Numbered from the stretch's first letter, positions 15,919-24,817 are shown. The stretch: 39,265 nt of DNA from an uncultured Bacilli bacterium (GCA_934101185.1 CAKOQD010000009.1:1-39265), one strand, 5' to 3'. A program made the numbers and translations. The notes: a model not told the origin generated them from the letters alone.

Positions 15919-16978
15919 ATGAACAAATATTCGATTGGGGGGGGGGCAAAATACTTATAAGATAAACCCCTTATTTAAAGATATAAAAGAGTATAATAAA
16001 TATCTATTATCATTAATAGGTATTTTTGTGCTTTTATTTACAGGAATAATATCTTATAATTATACAAATACTTCTTATGCTAAGTGGAGTAGTAGTGTAG
16101 AATCAAAGAATATAATAAAACTAAGTGTAAAAAAGAAAGATTACGCTTTAGAATTCGCACAAGCTAAAGTTGGAACAGATGGATTAGAATCAATAACTCA
16201 TACTATAGATAATACATTACAAGTAGATAATAAATTTGCAACTGAATATAGATATCGTGGAGGAGACTCAGTAGTAAAAAATTATGTTACATTTAATAAT
16301 GAAACATGGAGAATAATAGGAATAATACCAACTGAAGATACAGATGGTAATGTAGAAAATAGATTAAAAATAATAAAAGATGAATCTATTGGAAATATGA
16401 AATGGAATGAAACTGAATCAAATAACTGGGTAACAGGAACACTAAATACATATTTAAATAATGATTATTATAATACATTAACTACTGATGCAAAAAACAT
16501 GATTGGAACAGCAAAATATTATCTTGGAGGTTACAATAGTAATCCAAGTTTCACATCAGATGTAATGTGGCAATATGAAAGAAAAAATGATGCAAATAGA
16601 ACAGGGTATTATTATAGAAAAAATCCTATAATGCAAAATGATGTTTCTAAAAAGATATCAATAATGTATGCAAGTGATTATGGGTATGCAGCATCAAAAG
16701 AATGTACAAGTAACTTAAATAATTATAATGTTTTAGCAAGTTGCAAAACAACAAATAATTGGTTAGATAAAAGCGCAAATACATGGTTGCTTCCGCAGTA
16801 TTCAGGCAATCCCTACCGTGCTTTCTTTGTGTTCTCGAGTGGCTATGTCATTAACGACTACTACAGCGTCGACAACAACGAGTTTGCCGTGCGCCCAGTC
16901 CTAAGTCTTTCATCTAACGTAAAAATATCCGGAGGATCTGGTACTAGTTCTGAACCTTATACGTTATCTATTAACTAA
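15919..16978 (+). CDS. Surface protein with DUF6273-like domain; out of frame at a G10 tract
   Basis: From the ATG at 15919, with GGAGG eight bases upstream, translation reads MNKYSIGGGAKYL and stops. Removing one G gives MNKYSIGGGQNTYKINPLFK and a continuous frame to 16978 of about 352 residues. A TTG at 15935 also enters the long frame, but it is far from the Shine-Dalgarno. The long product has a short cytoplasmic end, a membrane helix (about residues 30-52), a stretch NTSYAKWSSSVESKNIIKLS recalling the TasA/camelysin-type mature start, and an extracellular domain of DUF6273 type (FNNETWRIIGIIP, LNTYLNNDYYNTL, WLLPQYSG, FAVRPVLSLSS). The last part is GC-rich and variable-looking. As assembled, the gene is in an OFF state. 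The function is probably surface binding, not known precisely. Confidence 0.8.
15937..15946 (+). repeat. Poly-G tract (G10), candidate phase switch
   Basis: Ten consecutive G lie 18 bases after the ATG. Nine G restores the reading frame; ten (here) or eleven gives an early stop. A run of ten G is very unlikely by chance in DNA this AT-rich. Slipped-strand mispairing at such tracts is the classic contingency-locus mechanism. Confidence 0.85.
16784..16905 (+). other. Candidate hypervariable region (VR2)
   Basis: Within an AT-rich gene, 51 of 100 bases at 16801-16900 are G or C by my count, and nearly all codons end in C, T or G (only TCA, CCA and CTA end in A). It encodes WLLPQYSGNPYRAFFVFSSG and on to FAVRPVL. 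AAC/TAC/GAC/AGC/GTC codons cluster at 16852-16881. The position (C-terminal ligand face) and the abrupt composition shift parallel VR1, though the two are unrelated in sequence. Confidence 0.5.
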
Positions 16979-16984
16979 TAATTG

Positions 16985-17016
16985 AATGATATGCAATTTA
17001 TATGTATATCATTTTT
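16985..17016 (+). terminator. Intrinsic terminator after the poly-G gene
   Basis: AATGATAT (16985-16992) pairs with ATATCATT (17006-17013), followed by T-rich DNA. Confidence 0.7.
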
Positions 17017-17076
17017 CTTATTGTTTACTTTTTATATAAAATATGCTATTATATTTGATACGTTCGGAGTGATATA

Positions 17077-17979
17077 ATGAGTGATAATAAAAGGATTAAT
17101 CGAAGTAATATACATGATTTGATAACTATATCTAAATTACTTACTAATGGTGATATTGATAAGGCTGAAAAGTATTTAAAAGATTATCAAGATAAGTATC
17201 CAGACTCTAAAAATTTTGTATATTTGACAGTTTATGCTAGGTTTCTTGGATATTTAGATAAAAAGGATATGGCAATTGATATTTTTAAAGAAAGTTTGGT
17301 ACAAGATAAAAAGTCTAATAATGTGAGTGAGACTATTTATTATTTAATAATACTTCTTTTAAAACAAGGAAGATATGATGAAGCTTATTATTATTGTAAT
17401 ATGATAGATTATAAGGAATTGGAAACAAGGCCTACCAGATTTACTATTAATAGTATCAGAACTTTAAATTATTTAAAAAAAGAGCTTGGTTTAGATTCTG
17501 ATGTGTATGATATTAATACTTATTCAATGATGCAAATATATTATTATAGTGATTATATTGCGCTTAGTCATATTTATGAAAAACATAATATTGATACTCG
17601 TATAAATATAGATACTTTTCAATATTCATTTAATATGGATTATGAAATTTTTGAGAAGTTGTATTCTACTATTAATTTAGCACTTTTATATGCAGAAAAA
17701 ACATTTGATTATATCTATGGTGATGTTTATTATTTTAGAATTAAAGATATTGGAATAAATCTTCAGGATGGTTCTTATACTGATGTATTAAAAGTAATAA
17801 CTAATAACGATAGCTTAGAAATATTATCTATGTTTCCTGTTGAGGATCAAAAAAATTCTAATAGAGTAATTAATGAGATAATAACTGAACCAATCATGGA
17901 ATATCACTCTACTAAAAAGAGAAAAGTTGTATCTCAAATAGATAAGTTTAACTCCAAGTATAAAACTTTACAGAAATAG
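17077..17979 (+). CDS. TPR-like helical repeat protein, paralog 1
   Basis: A 300-residue soluble protein of no named family. The first 140 residues are paired helices with TPR-like spacing (LLTNGDIDKAEKYLKDYQDK, YLDKKDMAIDIFKESL, LLLKQGRYDEAYYYCNMI). The second half is a mixed domain ending in LEILSMFPVEDQ. The extreme C-terminus carries SQIDKFNSKYK, shared with the next gene. No signal peptide or membrane segment is visible. It begins with ATG after GGAGTGAT. TPR proteins usually scaffold protein complexes; the partner is unknown. It and the next gene look like an old tandem duplication. Confidence 0.8.
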   Translation: MSDNKRINRSNIHDLITISKLLTNGDIDKAEKYLKDYQDKYPDSKNFVYLTVYARFLGYLDKKDMAIDIFKESLVQDKKSNNVSETIYYLIILLLKQGRYDEAYYYCNMIDYKELETRPTRFTINSIRTLNYLKKELGLDSDVYDINTYSMMQIYYYSDYIALSHIYEKHNIDTRINIDTFQYSFNMDYEIFEKLYSTINLALLYAEKTFDYIYGDVYYFRIKDIGINLQDGSYTDVLKVITNNDSLEILSMFPVEDQKNSNRVINEIITEPIMEYHSTKKRKVVSQIDKFNSKYKTLQK

Positions 17980-17995
17980 AAAAATATGATATAAT
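17967..17995 (+). promoter_or_regulatory. Promoter of the second TPR-like gene
   Basis: TTTACA at 17967-17972 and TATAAT at 17990-17995, spacing 17. The -35 overlaps the last codons of the upstream paralog, so the two paralogs may be transcribed separately. Confidence 0.65.
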
Positions 17996-18021
17996 ATGCA
18001 CTAATTAAAGGGGTAATGGTT

Positions 18022-18843
18022 ATGTATAATGATCTTTTAAGATTGAAGAAAATAAGACAATTGATATTAGAATATGATTATAAAAGTGCACGTAAGAGTT
18101 TGGATTCTTATATAAAAGAGTATTCTACTGATTATGTTGCTAAGTTTTATGATGTTAAATTACTTATGTGTGAGAATAAAATTAATAAGGCTGAAAAAGA
18201 AATGGGTAAGCTTTTGAAACATATCGAAGATAATGATAGAATTAAAAAAGATTATATATATGTTACATATATTTATTTATTAATGGAACTTGAAAAGTAC
18301 GATCTTGCTATGGATTATTATAAAAAGATTAATTTTGGTAATTTGGTTGAGTATTCAGATAATGATTTTTATAAATTAAGAGGAATTTATTTATTTTTAC
18401 TTAAAAAGAATTGTGTTAATACTAGTACAGTATCGGAACAATATTTTATTAATCAACAAATAGAATATAATAGATGTAGAGCCTTAGAACATGTTTTGGA
18501 TCGCCATGTGTTTAGTGAAGAGTTTAAGTTTTCTTATGGGAAGGTAATAAACATGTTTAATGATTTAGAGGATATTATTCCTTCTTCTATTAAGTATCCT
18601 CATTATGATGGGGTAGATCATTATATATTTTCTTATAATGATAATGGTGTGTCATCACTTCTTGAGGTACTTACTATTAAACATAGTAATCAGATAATAA
18701 CAGTTTATCCGGTTGAACTTAGTGATAAGATAATGACTGAGTATATAAATACTCTTCTTATACAAAAGGAAAGATGTGGTAAGATTAAGAATAGATCTTC
18801 ACAAATAGATAAGTTTAATAAAAAATATAATATAAAGGGATGA
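18022..18843 (+). CDS. TPR-like helical repeat protein, paralog 2
   Basis: A 273-residue relative of the preceding protein, with the same plan: N-terminal helical repeats (LILEYDYKSARKSLDSYIKE, NKINKAEKEMGKLLKHIE, ELEKYDLAMDYYKKINFG), a C-terminal mixed domain (LLEVLTIKHSNQIITVYPVE against LEILSMFPVE in paralog 1), and the shared end SSQIDKFNKKY. I use ATG 18022 because AAGGGG is eight bases upstream; the in-frame ATG at 18016 is only two bases from it. The next small gene starts 4 bases downstream. The function is unknown. Confidence 0.8.
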   Translation: MYNDLLRLKKIRQLILEYDYKSARKSLDSYIKEYSTDYVAKFYDVKLLMCENKINKAEKEMGKLLKHIEDNDRIKKDYIYVTYIYLLMELEKYDLAMDYYKKINFGNLVEYSDNDFYKLRGIYLFLLKKNCVNTSTVSEQYFINQQIEYNRCRALEHVLDRHVFSEEFKFSYGKVINMFNDLEDIIPSSIKYPHYDGVDHYIFSYNDNGVSSLLEVLTIKHSNQIITVYPVELSDKIMTEYINTLLIQKERCGKIKNRSSQIDKFNKKYNIKG

Positions 18844-18847
18844 TAAT

Positions 18848-19150
18848 ATGATAAAAGATTATTTATTAAAGCTAAAGGATCAAATATTTAATAAGAAGGA
18901 ACAAGAATACTTAGAATATATTAATAAAAGGGATCTAGTTATTCATGATTTAACTAGAGATTGGAGTGATGAAGAAATTGATTCTTTTAATGAGGAGCAT
19001 TCTATGTTTTTGGCTAAAAGAAATGAACCTCAAATAAAAAGATATATTTTAGATATGAATAAACATAAGTATTTTAATGATGATGATTATGAATATTTTA
19101 AAGAACTATTTGATAGACAAGAAAAAGATATTAAAAAATTAACAAAATAA
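18848..19150 (+). CDS. Small charged helical protein, unknown
   Basis: A 100-residue, highly charged, apparently all-helical soluble protein with no family I recognise. It has aromatic and acidic clusters (DLTRDWSDEEIDSFNEEHSM, YFNDDDYEYFKELFDRQEKD). The start follows AAGGGATGATAAT and lies 4 bases after the second TPR-like gene, so the two are probably cotranscribed and may act together. A terminator follows immediately. Confidence 0.7.
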   Translation: MIKDYLLKLKDQIFNKKEQEYLEYINKRDLVIHDLTRDWSDEEIDSFNEEHSMFLAKRNEPQIKRYILDMNKHKYFNDDDYEYFKELFDRQEKDIKKLTK

Positions 19151-19173
19151 TTGGAGAAATCTAATTATTTTTC
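19144..19173 (+). terminator. Intrinsic terminator before truB
   Basis: AAAATAATT (19144-19152) pairs with AATTATTTT (19163-19171), followed by T-rich DNA. Confidence 0.7.
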
Positions 19174-19225
19174 TATATATTTTGATATTTTAGTGATATA
19201 ATTTATTTATTAAGAAGGTGATATT

Positions 19226-20092
19226 TTGGATAAAATACTACTAGTTAATAAAGATAAGGGATATACTTCTAGGGATGTTGTAAATTGTTTGTCTAAGATT
19301 TTTCATACTAATAAGATGGGACATTTCGGTACGCTTGATCCTCTTGCTACTGGTCTTTTAATAATAGGAATTGGTAAATATACCAAAGTTGGTAATTTAT
19401 TTGAGAGTGATTATAAGGAGTATGTAGCAGAAGCTCTTATTGGGACTTCTACTGATACATATGATGTTACAGGTACTATTACTAAAAAAGTAGATATTAA
19501 AGAAATAGATAAAGATGTAATTATTAATGTTTTAAATAAATATAGAGGCTTATATTTACAAGAAGTACCTATTTATTCAGCGGTTAAAGTTAATGGTAAA
19601 AAATTATATGAATATGCTAGGAAAGGAGAGTCTGTTACTCTTCCTAAAAAACTCGTTAATATTCGTTATATAGAGTTAATTGATATTTATGAAAAAGATA
19701 ATAAATTATATTTTTCTTTTAGATGTAATGTTTCTAAGGGAACTTATATAAGAAGTTTAATTAATGATATGGGTAAAAGTATTAATATACCGATGTGTAT
19801 GAGTAATTTGAAAAGAACTAAACAGGATAAGTTTTCTCTTGATGATGCGTATACAATAAAAGATATAAAAAATGGTAATTATAAGTTGCTTGATATTGAG
19901 GATGTAATTGACTTAGATGTGGTTGAAGTCCCAAATTCATTATATGATGTAGTAAAGAATGGAGGCTTAATAAAAAAGACTGGGGATAAGCCAATATTAT
20001 TTAGAAGGAATGGTAAGAATATTGCTCTTTATATGGACTATGATAAGAATAAGAATACAATGAAACCATTTATATTTTATGGAGGTAAATAA
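19226..20092 (+). CDS. truB: tRNA pseudouridine-55 synthase
   Basis: Makes pseudouridine at position 55 of the tRNA T-loop. The N-terminal LLVNKDKGYTSRDVV and the catalytic motif GTLDPLATGLL, with the nucleophilic aspartate, are diagnostic, as is VPIYSAVKVNGKKLYEYARKG. The 288-residue length is normal. The start codon is TTG with a good AAGGTGATATT leader. comN begins one base after the stop, so truB, comN and relA probably form one transcript. In many Firmicutes truB is followed by ribF; that link is absent here. Confidence 0.96.
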   Translation: MDKILLVNKDKGYTSRDVVNCLSKIFHTNKMGHFGTLDPLATGLLIIGIGKYTKVGNLFESDYKEYVAEALIGTSTDTYDVTGTITKKVDIKEIDKDVIINVLNKYRGLYLQEVPIYSAVKVNGKKLYEYARKGESVTLPKKLVNIRYIELIDIYEKDNKLYFSFRCNVSKGTYIRSLINDMGKSINIPMCMSNLKRTKQDKFSLDDAYTIKDIKNGNYKLLDIEDVIDLDVVEVPNSLYDVVKNGGLIKKTGDKPILFRRNGKNIALYMDYDKNKNTMKPFIFYGGK

Positions 20093-20093
20093 T

Positions 20094-20297
20094 ATGGAAT
20101 TTAATTCTCTTGAGGATTTAAGAAATAGACTTGAAATAGCAATGACTACTAAGGTTAATGAGTTAAAAGATAAGGGTATTACTTATATTACTAATGATGA
20201 TATATGGAATTATTTAACTAATACTAAGTGGAAAAAAGCTAAGGGGTTAACTCTTGCAGAAATGGTTGATGATATACTTAAAATAGAAATAAAGTAG
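20094..20297 (+). CDS. comN: ComN-like post-transcriptional regulator
   Basis: A 67-residue protein matching the core of the ComN family (post-transcriptional regulator of competence genes in Bacillus): NDDIWNYLTNTKWKKAKG followed by LAEMVDDILKIEI aligns with the family's DIW..L...KWK and VNDIL pattern as I remember it. It lacks the longer C-terminal end of the Bacillus protein. I chose ATG 20094 since GGAGGTAAATAAT precedes it; the ATG at 20079 is upstream of that Shine-Dalgarno. It sits directly before relA. A competence link would fit the pilC/pilD pair upstream, but that is inference. Confidence 0.7.
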   Translation: MEFNSLEDLRNRLEIAMTTKVNELKDKGITYITNDDIWNYLTNTKWKKAKGLTLAEMVDDILKIEIK

Positions 20298-20305
20298 GTG
20301 GTATT

Positions 20306-22444
20306 ATGGTTATTAAAAGTAGTGACCTAAGAAAAGAATTAATAGATAAGTTAAATTATTTAGATAAAGATGAAATAGAGATAATAGAAAAAGCAATTGA
20401 TTATGCTTACTTTAAACATGAAGGACAATATCGTAAAACAGGGGAAGAGTATATAATTCATCCTTTATCTGTTGCAATAATACTTACTACTATTAAGGCG
20501 GATAAGGATACTATAATTGCATCTTTACTTCATGATGTTTTGGAAGATACTCCGACTTCTAAGGAAGAATTAGAAAACTTATTTGGTAAAACTGTTGCCA
20601 ACTTAGTAGATGGAGTAACTAAGATTAATAGTATTAATGTTTCTACTGAAAACGAATATCTTACTAATTATTATAAAAAAATAATTGTTGGTATGAGTGA
20701 GGATGTAAGAGTAATAATAATTAAACTTGCAGATCGTCTTCATAATATGAGAACTTTATATGCAATACCAGTAGATAGACAAAAACTAAAAGCAAAGGAA
20801 ACTCTTGAAATACTAGCACCAATTGCCCATCGTTTAGGTATGCATAAGATAAAGTCTGAGCTTGAAGACCTTTCTTTAAAATATTCTAAGCCTGATGTAT
20901 ATTACGATGTTGTAGAAAAACTTAATAATACTAAGATTGAAAGAGAAGAATGCGTATCTAAAATGATGGATGAAGTTAGTACCCTTTTAAAAAATAATGG
21001 AATAAAACATGAAATAAAGGGTCGTGCTAAGAGTATATATAGTATTTATAAGAAGTTAGATAAGGGAAGAAGTTTTTCTGATATATACGATTTACTTGCC
21101 ATCAGAATACTAGTGGACAAAGAACAAGAATGTTATTTAGCACTAGGTCTTATTCATTCTAAATATAAACCAGTATCCAAAAGATTCAAAGACTATATTG
21201 CAATGCCTAAGACTAATCTTTATCAAACACTACATACAACTGTATTTGGGTTAGATGGTAATTTATTTGAAATACAAATAAGAACATATGATATGGATGA
21301 AATAGCGGAAAATGGTATTGCATCTCATTGGGCTTATAAAGAACATAAGAATGCTGCTTTAGAAATGCAAAATGTTACTGAACAAAAGCTTCAATTTTAT
21401 AAGTCAATAATTGAATTAAATGAAGAAAAGATGACTAATGAAGATTTTGTAAATAGAGTCAAAGATGAAGTATTAAATAATAATATTTATGTTTATACTC
21501 CTAAAGGGGATGTGTTTGAACTACCAAATGGTTCTACTCCGATAGATTTTGCTTATAGAATTCATACTCAAGTTGGAGATAAAATGACTGGTGCTATTGT
21601 AAATAATAATATGGTTAACTTGTCATATGAGTTGCAAAATGGAGATATAGTTAAGATACTTACTAATAATAATTCTAAGGGTCCATCTAGAGAATGGTTA
21701 AATATTGTAAAGACTACTCAGGCTAAGAGTAAGATTAAAGCATTTTTTAATAAGACTACTAGAGAAGATTATATTGAATCAGGAAAGAATTTACTTGAAA
21801 AGGAATTAAGAAGAAAGAAGATTTCTTCGACTGAGTTTTTAAAACCTGATAATATAAAAGAAGTACTTAAGAGTTTTAAATTAGATACTATTGAAGATTT
21901 ATATTTAAATATTGGTAATAATAAGTTTTCTGTTAAGACTGTTGTAAAGAATAAGAATGAAGAATCTAATGATCAAAAGAAGGAAGTAAAACTTAAAGTT
22001 CTTGATACTGATAATGATATAGTCGTAGGAAATACTAAGAATATTCAAACCCATATTGCTAACTGCTGTCTTCCAATACCAGGAGACGATATAATTGGTT
22101 TCATTACCAAAGGAAGTGGTATAAGTATTCATAGAAAGAATTGTCTTAATATTAATGATATGGATGATAGGGTAATAAGTGCTAGTTGGAATACTAAGAT
22201 TAAGAATAAATATTATTCTGATATAGTTATTTATACTAATACTAAGGATAATAAAATAGTAGATATAGTACAGACTTCTGCTAGTATGAATATCCAAATA
22301 GAAAGTATTAATTTGCTTAATAAGAGTGATAAGAATATTTATAGTCTTGAAGTAATTATTTCATCAAGTGATGAGATGGATAAATATTTAAAAGAATTAA
22401 GAAAAATACAAAACGTAGTAGAAGTAGAAAGGATAATGCAATGA
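20306..22444 (+). CDS. relA: Bifunctional (p)ppGpp synthetase/hydrolase
   Basis: The long Rel protein of the stringent response (712 residues). The hydrolase HD domain is intact (YIIHPLSVAIIL, SLLHDVLEDTP), as is the synthetase (GRAKSIYSIYKKLDKG, YDLLAIRILV, TNLYQTLHTTVFG), then the TGS domain (VYTPKGDVFELPNGSTPIDF), the zinc-finger/helical region with HIANCCLPIPGD, and a C-terminal ACT domain. With both active sites present it should make and degrade (p)ppGpp. It overlaps dtd by four bases (ATGA), the conserved Firmicutes relA-dtd pair. Confidence 0.97.
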   Translation: MVIKSSDLRKELIDKLNYLDKDEIEIIEKAIDYAYFKHEGQYRKTGEEYIIHPLSVAIILTTIKADKDTIIASLLHDVLEDTPTSKEELENLFGKTVANLVDGVTKINSINVSTENEYLTNYYKKIIVGMSEDVRVIIIKLADRLHNMRTLYAIPVDRQKLKAKETLEILAPIAHRLGMHKIKSELEDLSLKYSKPDVYYDVVEKLNNTKIEREECVSKMMDEVSTLLKNNGIKHEIKGRAKSIYSIYKKLDKGRSFSDIYDLLAIRILVDKEQECYLALGLIHSKYKPVSKRFKDYIAMPKTNLYQTLHTTVFGLDGNLFEIQIRTYDMDEIAENGIASHWAYKEHKNAALEMQNVTEQKLQFYKSIIELNEEKMTNEDFVNRVKDEVLNNNIYVYTPKGDVFELPNGSTPIDFAYRIHTQVGDKMTGAIVNNNMVNLSYELQNGDIVKILTNNNSKGPSREWLNIVKTTQAKSKIKAFFNKTTREDYIESGKNLLEKELRRKKISSTEFLKPDNIKEVLKSFKLDTIEDLYLNIGNNKFSVKTVVKNKNEESNDQKKEVKLKVLDTDNDIVVGNTKNIQTHIANCCLPIPGDDIIGFITKGSGISIHRKNCLNINDMDDRVISASWNTKIKNKYYSDIVIYTNTKDNKIVDIVQTSASMNIQIESINLLNKSDKNIYSLEVIISSSDEMDKYLKELRKIQNVVEVERIMQ

Positions 22445-22875
22445 GAGTAGTAGTGCAAAGAGTAAAATCATCAAGTGTTAAAGTTGAGGGTAAGACAGTA
22501 GGTTCTATTGATAAAGGTCTTTTAGTACTAGTTGGGTTTACTCATGATGATAATATTGATAAGATAAAGTGGATGGTTAATAAAATAGTTAATCTTAGAG
22601 TATTTGATGATGAAGAAGGGGTAATGAATAAATCTGTTAGTGATATTGGAGGCAGTGTTCTTTCAGTATCACAATTTACCTTGTATGCAGATGCTAATAA
22701 GGGGAATAGACCATCATATATAAATGCTATGAAGCAAGAAGATGCATCTTTACTTTATGATATTTTTAATGAAGAGTTGATGAGTAAAATAAATACACAA
22801 ACTGGTATTTTTAGAGCAGATATGCAAGTAGAGTTAATTAATGATGGACCAATTACAATAGTAATAGAGAAATAG
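22441..22875 (+). CDS. dtd: D-aminoacyl-tRNA deacylase
   Basis: Removes D-amino acids, and glycine mischarged on tRNA-Ala, from tRNAs, a proofreading step. The N-terminus MRVVVQRVKSSSVKVEGK, the active-site motif SQFTLYAD and the C-terminal NDGPITI (the Gly-cisPro motif) are all present. At 144 residues it is the standard length. It is translationally coupled to relA through an ATGA overlap. Confidence 0.97.
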   Translation: MRVVVQRVKSSSVKVEGKTVGSIDKGLLVLVGFTHDDNIDKIKWMVNKIVNLRVFDDEEGVMNKSVSDIGGSVLSVSQFTLYADANKGNRPSYINAMKQEDASLLYDIFNEELMSKINTQTGIFRADMQVELINDGPITIVIEK

Positions 22876-22885
22876 GAGAGATAAT

Positions 22886-24241
22886 ATGAATTTAGAGAGA
22901 ATATTTAATAATTTTGTAATAGATGTAGGAAAGAAATCTATTTATGCGGATAAAAAAGATATAGAACAAGTAACTATGGAAGCTCTTGATGTAATTAAAA
23001 ATAATAAGGATGCAACACCTGAAGAATTAGTAGAATTAATGATAAAGGACAATTTTGATCAATTAGAAGATATGAGAAGAAAATATCCAACACCTGGTTA
23101 TACTGTTGGTATTAATGTTTCTAATATAAATGTAAAATTGTATGGTGGAAATATTAATTATTTAACTGATCCAATGCCAGATAATGCTTTGTTTGATATT
23201 GCATCAATGACTAAGTTTTATACTGAAGTATTAGCGTATAACTTAATAAAAGAAGAATACTTTTCTATGGATGATAAGATTAGTGAACTAGATAATAGAT
23301 TTACTAATTTAGGAGATTTGACAGTAAGAGATATTTTAACATTTGCAGTAGAGTTTAGGACTGATGGTAGAATATCTGATAAGAAGACAATTGATGAGGC
23401 TCTTGATACTTTATATAATATTAATGTTGTAAATAAAGGAAAGTATAATTATAATGATATGGGCATGATGATTATGAAAGAAGTAATGGAAAGGATTACT
23501 GATAAGAAGTATGAAGATTTAATTGATGAGTATATTACTAAACCATTAGGTTTAAATGAAACTCATATAATTGTTCCTCAAAAGAAGTTTAAATTGCTTA
23601 CTGGTAGTCCAAATGCAGCATATGGAAGAATAAATGATCCAAGTGCTTTAGCAGTCGGAGGTTTTTCTGGTCATGCTGGAATATTTGCCTCATCTTCCGA
23701 CGTAATAAAATTAGGTAGAGCAGTGTTTGATACTGATATATTGCCACATAAAGAAGATGCTTATACTAATGATGTAAGTGTTGCAAGGGGAATAATGGGT
23801 GCTACTTATACCTCTCATCCTAAAGGACTTGATGTAAGTTATGTTGATAATCTTTCATCTACTGATTCATTTGCTATACAAGGATCAACTAGAACCCATG
23901 CTGAGTTTGCTCCTGAAAAAGCATTTACTATTATGTTTAATCCTGGTAGTATGGGAGTAGAACAAGCATTAATAGAGCAAGAAAAATTAAATAAAAGAAG
24001 AGAAGAAAGAGGACTTGCTCCTATTAATATAGTAAAAGAGTTTGAGTTTGATAGAAATGGAGAGTTAGTAAAATATACATTAATTGATTCAAGACAGTTA
24101 ATGCCTTCTGCTACTACAGTTGAAGAAGTTATAAGAAAAAATGCTAGAACTTGTTTGAAGTTAGAGTTTTTAAAACAAGTAATTGATGAATATGATAAGT
24201 CTTATGATAAGGAAATTAATGTAGAAAAAAGAGGTATGTAA
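22886..24241 (+). CDS. Serine hydrolase of the beta-lactamase/esterase family
   Basis: A 451-residue protein of the class C beta-lactamase-like fold. The nucleophile motif S-x2-K is SMTK (in DIASMTKFYTEVLAYN), the Y-x-N equivalent is YND (KYNYNDMGMMI), and a typical late motif is GFSGHAGIFASSSDV. There is no signal peptide, so a cytoplasmic esterase or peptidase role is as likely as wall chemistry. An N-terminal helical extension of about 65 residues precedes the domain. Shine-Dalgarno is AGGAGAGAT. It lies between dtd and maf, overlapping maf by one base. Confidence 0.85.
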   Translation: MNLERIFNNFVIDVGKKSIYADKKDIEQVTMEALDVIKNNKDATPEELVELMIKDNFDQLEDMRRKYPTPGYTVGINVSNINVKLYGGNINYLTDPMPDNALFDIASMTKFYTEVLAYNLIKEEYFSMDDKISELDNRFTNLGDLTVRDILTFAVEFRTDGRISDKKTIDEALDTLYNINVVNKGKYNYNDMGMMIMKEVMERITDKKYEDLIDEYITKPLGLNETHIIVPQKKFKLLTGSPNAAYGRINDPSALAVGGFSGHAGIFASSSDVIKLGRAVFDTDILPHKEDAYTNDVSVARGIMGATYTSHPKGLDVSYVDNLSSTDSFAIQGSTRTHAEFAPEKAFTIMFNPGSMGVEQALIEQEKLNKRREERGLAPINIVKEFEFDRNGELVKYTLIDSRQLMPSATTVEEVIRKNARTCLKLEFLKQVIDEYDKSYDKEINVEKRGM

Positions 24242-24816
24242 TGAAGTTAGTGTTAGCTAGTACTTCGAGTTTTAAGAGCGATGTTTTAAAACAAGCATGT
24301 ATTAAACATATAAAAAAAGAAAGCAATTATATAGAAATAAAACAAGATGATGAAGACGTTTATGAATATGTAAAAAGATTATCTTTAGAAAAAGCATATT
24401 CTGTTGATGTTGATGATTGCATTGTTTTAGGACTTGATACAGTTGTTTTAGTAGGTAATAAAATATTAGAAAAACCAAAAACTATTTCTGAGGCTAAGGA
24501 TAATTTAAGACTTTGTTCAAATAATACTTTTAAAGTAATTACAGGTATTGCTTTAATTAATAAAATAAATAATGAAATTATTAATGATTACCAAGAAACT
24601 GTTATTACTTTAAATAAAATAGACGAGTGTGATATAGATTATTATATAGATAATGATCCTAATGTTTTATATGCCTCTGGTTTTACTATAGAAACTGTAG
24701 TTTCTAATTTTATTAATAAGATCGAGGGTAGCTTTTATAATATATTAGGAATACCTGTAGAGAAAATATATGAGTATTTACTTAAATGGAATATTCATTT
24801 AAAGGATTTAGAATAA
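24241..24816 (+). CDS. maf: Maf-family nucleotide pyrophosphatase
   Basis: House-cleaning pyrophosphatase family that hydrolyses non-canonical or modified nucleoside triphosphates. Recognisable points are KLVLASTSSFKSDVLKQA at the start, the EYVKRLSLEKA helix, LGLDTVVLVGNKILEKP (normally ADTVV) and GSFYNILGIPVEKIYEYL at the end. At 191 residues it is normal length. It is the most diverged core gene here: a Cys/Asn-rich middle and Leu in place of the usual Ala before DTVV. Start and preceding stop overlap (TAATG). Confidence 0.85.
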   Translation: MKLVLASTSSFKSDVLKQACIKHIKKESNYIEIKQDDEDVYEYVKRLSLEKAYSVDVDDCIVLGLDTVVLVGNKILEKPKTISEAKDNLRLCSNNTFKVITGIALINKINNEIINDYQETVITLNKIDECDIDYYIDNDPNVLYASGFTIETVVSNFINKIEGSFYNILGIPVEKIYEYLLKWNIHLKDLE

Positions 24817-24817
24817 T

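Larger units (their letters stand above)
15849..16068 (+). repeat. 5' surface-protein cassette, copy A
   Basis: About 220 bases are nearly identical to 39044-39265. The unit holds a terminator hairpin, a promoter, GGAGGTAAAA, a start codon, a G10 tract and the codons for the cytoplasmic and membrane part of the protein. The two copies differ by scattered substitutions and a 2-3-base change near the ATG. Copy B is cut by the window end, so the true repeat may be longer. Confidence 0.9.

Noticed and set aside
15919..16978. Poly-G proteins as prepilins processed by the nearby peptidase
   Set aside because: The N-terminus lacks the Gly-Phe-x4-Glu type signal before the hydrophobic segment, and the helix begins about 30 residues in.
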